From contig JAITMC010000007.1 of NCBI GenBank assembly GCA_031277615.1, positions 1-35,035 of the forward strand: 35,035 bases of DNA, written 5' to 3'. Below are positions 31,704-35,035 of this stretch, one piece after another. Every line of letters starts with the position of its first letter. The first letter of the stretch is position 1. This DNA comes from Chryseobacterium sp. Its GTDB lineage: Bacteria; Bacteroidota; Bacteroidia; Flavobacteriales; Weeksellaceae. The notes below the pieces were generated by a model, which did not search any database, had not been told where the DNA came from, and was given only the letters and a program-made list of their open reading frames with translations. A program made the position numbers and the translations under genes.

Positions 31704-32612
31704 TTAAAAGTAGCCTCCTTTTTTCCGGTCCTCCATGGCGGCTTCTGTTACTTTGTCATCAATCCGGGTTTCTCCACGTTCGGAAATTCTCGTTGCCATA
31801 ATTTCTTCAATGACGGCATCAATGGTAGCGGCACCGGATTCTACGGCAGCCGTACAGGTCATATCGCCCACGGTTCTGTAGCGTATTTTTTTGGTGGTTA
31901 CAACATCATCCGGCTCCAGAAAAACGTGCGATGAATTGGCAAGCCATTGACCGTTAAAGTCTACCACCTCTCTTTCATGCGAAAAATAAATGGAAGGCAG
32001 TGCAATTTTTTCCCTGCGGATGTAGTTCCAGATATCGAGCTCTGTCCAGTTACTGATAGGAAAAACCCTTACATTCTCACCTTTATGAATTCGCCCGTTG
32101 AAAATATTCCAAAGTTCAGGTCGCTGAAGCTTGGGATCCCATTGGCCGAATTCATCACGAACGGAAAATATTCTTTCTTTGGCGCGGGCCTTTTCTTCGT
32201 CTCTTCTTGCTCCCCCGATACAGGCATCAAATTCAAATTCCTCAATGGTATCCAGTAAGGTATACGTCTGAAGCCAGTTTCTGCTCGGGAATTTACCTTT
32301 AGCCTCCGTTAATTTTTTACTTTTAATCGTATGCTCTACCTTTCGGACTATCAGATTAACATCCAGCTTAGTAGCCAACTGATCCCGGAAATCCAGAACT
32401 TCGGGAAAGTTGTGTCCTGTATCGACATGAACAAATGTAAACGGAATCTTTCCGTGAAGGAATGCTTTTCCTGCCAGATGAGCAAGCACAATACTGTCTT
32501 TTCCTCCGCTGAATAATAAGGCCGGACGCTCAAACTGTCCCGCAACTTCTCTTAAGATATAAATAGATTCAGACTCCAGCTGATCCAGGTAATTTAAATG
32601 GTATTTTGACAT
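31704..32612 (-). CDS. cysD: Sulfate adenylyltransferase subunit 2
   Basis: A 302-residue catalytic subunit that forms APS from sulfate and ATP. The PP-loop SGGKDS is at 35-40, followed by a second motif VHVDTGHNFPEVLDFRDQLA; the C-terminal segment GGYF (residues 299-302) is typical of CysD. I start at the ATG at 32612 (MSKYHLNYLDQLES), because the longer frame would overlap cysH and its extra 39 residues do not fit the family. It is 10 bp after cysH. Confidence 0.95.
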   Translation of the reverse strand: MSKYHLNYLDQLESESIYILREVAGQFERPALLFSGGKDSIVLAHLAGKAFLHGKIPFTFVHVDTGHNFPEVLDFRDQLATKLDVNLIVRKVEHTIKSKKLTEAKGKFPSRNWLQTYTLLDTIEEFEFDACIGGARRDEEKARAKERIFSVRDEFGQWDPKLQRPELWNIFNGRIHKGENVRVFPISNWTELDIWNYIRREKIALPSIYFSHEREVVDFNGQWLANSSHVFLEPDDVVTTKKIRYRTVGDMTCTAAVESGAATIDAVIEEIMATRISERGETRIDDKVTEAAMEDRKKGGYF

Positions 32613-32622
32613 TTTTCTCTTT

Positions 32623-33336
32623 TTATTGATGAATATGCAATCCGCATTCTTTTTTGTTGGCATCTTCCCACCACCAGCGGCCCGCCCTGAAATCTTCACC
32701 TTCTTTAACAGCTCTTGTGCAGGGTGCACAGCCGATGCTTACAAATCCTTTTTTGTGGAGGGTATTGTAAGGTAAATGATTGGCTTTCACATACTCCGTT
32801 ACCTGTTCTGAAGTCCAGTGCAGAAGCGGATGAAATTTGATGATTTTATTATCCGGATCCCACTCCAGCTGCGGCATATTTTGCCTGTTGGCAGAATGTT
32901 CCGACCGGAGACCTGTGATCCAGACCTGATAGCCCTCCAGCGCTTTTTTTAAAGGGTGAACTTTACGGATGCTACAGCATCTCTTCCTCTGCTCCACCGA
33001 CTGATAGAATGAATCCGGACCGTTTTCCGTTACAAACTGCCGGATTTCTTCTGTATCCGGATAATAAGCTTTGATATTTTTTTTGAAAAAAGCTTTGGTA
33101 TTCGCCCAGGTTTCATAAGTCTGTTCAAAAAGACGCCCCGTATCCAGCGTAAATATTTCAATATCCAGATTCCTGATCAGGTGCGTGATGACCTGGTCTT
33201 CATAACTGAAGCTGGTAGAGAAAATAACTTTTCCGGGAAACTTTTCTGCCAATATCTTCAGCCCGTTGTTTTCTAAAATAGCCTCAGAGACGCTTTCTTG
33301 AAGGTGATCAAATTCTGTTTTCAGATTGTTTTCCAT
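32623..33336 (-). CDS. cysH: Adenylyl-sulfate reductase (4Fe-4S)
   Basis: A 237-residue enzyme that reduces APS to sulfite with thioredoxin. It carries the Cys-Cys pair at 120-121 and Cys-x-x-Cys at 203 and 206 that bind a 4Fe-4S cluster, plus the catalytic Cys in KECGLH (231). This set marks APS reductase rather than the cluster-free PAPS reductase, and fits the absence of an APS kinase in the operon. The PP-loop-like SFSYEDQV is at 42-49. It is the first gene of the operon. Confidence 0.93.
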   Translation of the reverse strand: MENNLKTEFDHLQESVSEAILENNGLKILAEKFPGKVIFSTSFSYEDQVITHLIRNLDIEIFTLDTGRLFEQTYETWANTKAFFKKNIKAYYPDTEEIRQFVTENGPDSFYQSVEQRKRCCSIRKVHPLKKALEGYQVWITGLRSEHSANRQNMPQLEWDPDNKIIKFHPLLHWTSEQVTEYVKANHLPYNTLHKKGFVSIGCAPCTRAVKEGEDFRAGRWWWEDANKKECGLHIHQ

Positions 33337-33359
33337 ATCCTGTAGACAATTAAGTACTG

Positions 33360-33405
33360 CAAATATATATAAATTTCTATAACTCCTATCAATTTAGTAG
33401 AATTT
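33360..33405 (-). promoter_or_regulatory. Promoter and possible operator of cys operon
   Basis: On the minus strand: TTG at 33392-33390, 22 nt, then TATATTTG at 33367-33360. The 5' leader of about 15-20 nt ends at the cysH ATG (33336). An interrupted inverted repeat, AAATTTCTA (33371-33379) versus TAGAATTT (33398-33405), spans the -33 region and would be a suitable site for the Rrf2 protein encoded upstream. Confidence 0.5.
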
Positions 33406-33416
33406 AAAATAAAAAA

Positions 33417-33833
33417 TTAATCTTTACCCATAAACTTAGTAAGTGTAGCTTCCTGCATACTTTTTCTGGTCTTTTCACGAACGATAATAAGTTCATTTCT
33501 AAGGTAACAGGCGGCTTCATCCACACAGTCATCACAGGCTTCGTAGAAGTTTAAAGAGACACAGGGAGTAAGGGCAATAGGGCCGTCGAAAATACGGTAA
33601 ATATCTGCCAAAGAGACATCATCAGGAGACTTCAACAGGTAGTACCCTCCTACTTTTCCCTGTTTACTGTTAACCAGCTTAGCCCTTTTAAGTTCCAGAA
33701 GGATCTGTTCGAGAAATTTTTTGGGAATGTTTTCGTCCTGTGCAATAACGGCAGTGGGCAGAAAGCCTTGATTGTAATTTCTTGCTAATCTGACCATTGC
33801 TTTCAGCGCGTATTTGCAACGTTTTGACATCAT
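33417..33833 (-). CDS. Rrf2 family transcriptional regulator
   Basis: A 138-residue winged-helix regulator: MSKRCKYALKAMVRLARNYN start, the HTH in IPKKFLEQILLELKRAKLVN, and the wing KVGGYYLLKSPDDVSLADIY. Four cysteines (91, 100, 103, 109) lie in the loop where IscR and relatives bind an Fe-S cluster, so it may sense cluster or cysteine status. It lies directly upstream of the cysH promoter, on the same strand, and probably controls the operon (cysteine or sulfur regulation by Rrf2 proteins is known, for example CymR). The double ATG allows either start. Confidence 0.88.
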   Translation of the reverse strand: MMSKRCKYALKAMVRLARNYNQGFLPTAVIAQDENIPKKFLEQILLELKRAKLVNSKQGKVGGYYLLKSPDDVSLADIYRIFDGPIALTPCVSLNFYEACDDCVDEAACYLRNELIIVREKTRKSMQEATLTKFMGKD

Positions 33834-34026
33834 AATTCCTGCAAGTTATAATAAATTATTGATAAATGAAATGTCTGAACTTTAATCACAAAAAAATCTT
33901 TTAAGGCTATAGAGATTCGAAGGCATCTACTCTACCTGATGAGTAAGGTTTTAATTAATCGGCTACATCATTAATCTTTCGCAGAAGATACGGATTAAGC
34001 AGATCTCTTTATGAATGGCTGTATTT
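33834..34026. other. Spacer before tandem array
   Basis: No gene. The first 40 bp form the upstream region of the Rrf2 gene (a TATAACTTG sequence is a weak -7 candidate). The rest is AT-rich and shows weak similarity to neither neighbour. Confidence 0.4.
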
Positions 34027-35005
34027 GGTAACGCCAAGCTCCATTTATAAGCATTGTTGATTTTTAGGGAGAAAGAGGCAATCAACGAAGTTGATTGGAT
34101 GAAGCAGACGTTGTATAAGCATCTATTTTTTGAATGATTATTCAATATAATCTGTGAAATCTCTGGGATTTGTGGGAAATAAAAAAAAGTATACACTATA
34201 ATTTAGCCCACAAATTATGGAATTTATAGAATCAAAATGATACTTGAATTACTTTGAAAATAGAAGTTTACTTAAGCTTAAAAATCAAAGATTTTTATTG
34301 TTGTCATTTAAGATCTGCGCGATCTGCAAAATCTGCGAGCTTACCATATTCTGAATTATTAAAAAAAACTTAGGACATTTATTGAAAATCTTTGTGCCTA
34401 TTGCGTTTTCCAACAATTATTGATGGAATTTTTTCGGTAACGCAAAGCTCAATTTATGGGCATTGCTGATTTTTAGGGAGCAAAGAGGCAATCAACTTCG
34501 TTGATTGGATGAAGCAGAGGTTGTAAGAAGCATCTATTTTTGAATGATTATTCAATACAATCTGTGAAATCTCTGGGATTTGTGGGAAATAAAAAAAAGT
34601 ATACACTATAATTTAGCTCACAAATTATGGAATTTATAGAATCAAAATAATACTTGAATTACTTTGAAAATAGAAGTTTATTTAAGCTTAAAAATCAAAG
34701 ATTTTTATTGTTGTCATTTAATATCTGCGCGATCTGCAAAATCTGCGAGCTTACCATATTCTGAATTATTAAAAAAAACTTAGGACATTCGTTGAAAATC
34801 TTTGTGCCATTGCGTTTTCCAACAATTATTGATGGTATTTTTTCGGTAACGCAAAGCTTCATTTATAGGCATTGCTGATTTTTAGGGAGCAAAGAGGCAA
34901 TCAACTTCGTTGATTGGATGAAGCAGACGTTGTAAGAAGCATCTATTTTTGAATGATTATTCAATACAATCTGTGAAATCCGTTGGATCTGAGGGAAATA
35001 AAAAA
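34027..35005. repeat. 409-bp tandem direct repeat, about 2.4 copies
   Basis: Copies begin at 34027, 34436 and 34845, each with GGTAACGC; the spacing is 409 bp both times. They are nearly identical through most of the unit; the third is cut off, diverging from about 34981. Each unit contains the palindrome ATCAAC-GAAG/TTCG-TTGATT, ATCTGCGCGATCTGCAAAAT and a GTGGGAAATAAAAAAAAGTA tract. No open frame crosses the copies in phase, so it is non-coding. Confidence 0.9.
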
Positions 35006-35035
35006 TATTTAATTACAGGTTTCATGCAATTGCTT
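35006..35035. other. Unique sequence after the array
   Basis: The last 30 bp no longer follow the repeat and are AT-rich. They run off the window edge and nothing can be said about what follows. Confidence 0.3.

Noticed and set aside
32613-32729. 39-residue N-terminal extension of CysD
   Set aside because: It overlaps the 3' end of cysH and has no similarity to CysD proteins; the ATG at 32612 is the family start.
33963-34196. 77-codon minus-strand frame
   Set aside because: Runs across the start of the tandem repeat and is not kept in the other copies.
34027-35005. CRISPR array or protein-coding tandem repeat
   Set aside because: Units of 409 bp have no short spacers and no phase-keeping open frame; so neither explanation fits.
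1-35035. tRNA, rRNA and riboswitch search by eye
   Set aside because: No cloverleaf, rRNA or known riboswitch core was recognised, including upstream of the cys operon; absence is not proven without a covariance search.

Overview
The window looks like chromosomal DNA of a flavobacterium, most likely Chryseobacterium or a close relative in the Weeksellaceae. The evidence is: AT-rich spacers around moderately AT-rich genes; promoters of the Bacteroidetes type (TTG, about 20 nt, then TAnnTTTG) in front of many genes; almost no Shine-Dalgarno sequences; a heavy-metal RND pump fused to its outer-membrane channel; two short peptides with the Chryseobacterium-type leader (LxRxxLKxIxG); and non-coding spacer repeats rich in ATCTGC words. 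No rRNA, tRNA or CRISPR array was seen. The taxonomic call is an inference from these traits.

Layout. 1-472: the edge of an ISAon1-like insertion sequence, an inverted repeat and relic repeats. 473-2530: a CynX/NimT-type MFS exporter divergent from an AraC regulator. 2775-4240: a small two-repeat lectin of the MVL (Microcystis viridis lectin) type and a Crp/Fnr regulator, with a promoter-terminator pair between them that may encode a small RNA. 4730-10442: a conserved hypothetical gene, a CPA1 Na+/H+ antiporter, then an MFS transporter, a siderophore-interacting flavoprotein, a second Crp/Fnr regulator and a degenerate siderophore-interacting paralogue. Three FNR-like boxes (TTGAT-N4-ATCAA) suggest that the antiporter and the MFS/SIP operon are co-activated and that the regulator controls itself. 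10864-16980: a heavy-metal efflux operon (small secreted protein, CzcA-type RND fused to TolC-like OMF, lipoprotein adaptor).

17172-21199: an EamA permease, a VOC protein and a cluster of SMI1/KNR4-like and unknown acidic cytosolic proteins that resembles an orphan immunity-gene array. 21347-23857: a glycine-zipper peptide with a GG-type leader and four symmetrically placed cysteines, two TlpA-like thioredoxins, a 14-bp perfect inverted repeat and a small membrane protein. 23992-27855: a stand-alone HTH-S24 (LexA/CI-like) regulator with an altered cleavage site, exonuclease III, a methyltransferase operon, an unknown protein, and a second leader peptide with eight cysteines.

27976-33833: a Nudix hydrolase and an assimilatory sulfate/cysteine operon, cysH-cysD-cysN-cysE-cysK. 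An Rrf2 regulator with four cysteines lies just upstream. The operon goes from sulfate to APS to sulfite and supplies the serine acetylation and sulfide incorporation steps; sulfite reductase is not in the window. 33834-35035 has no convincing gene and ends in about 2.4 copies of a 409-bp tandem repeat.

The most interesting items are the glycine-zipper/Cys leader peptide, the Cys-rich leader peptide, the MVL-type lectin, the FNR-box regulon with its degenerate SIP paralogue, the immunity-like cluster, and the 409-bp tandem array.
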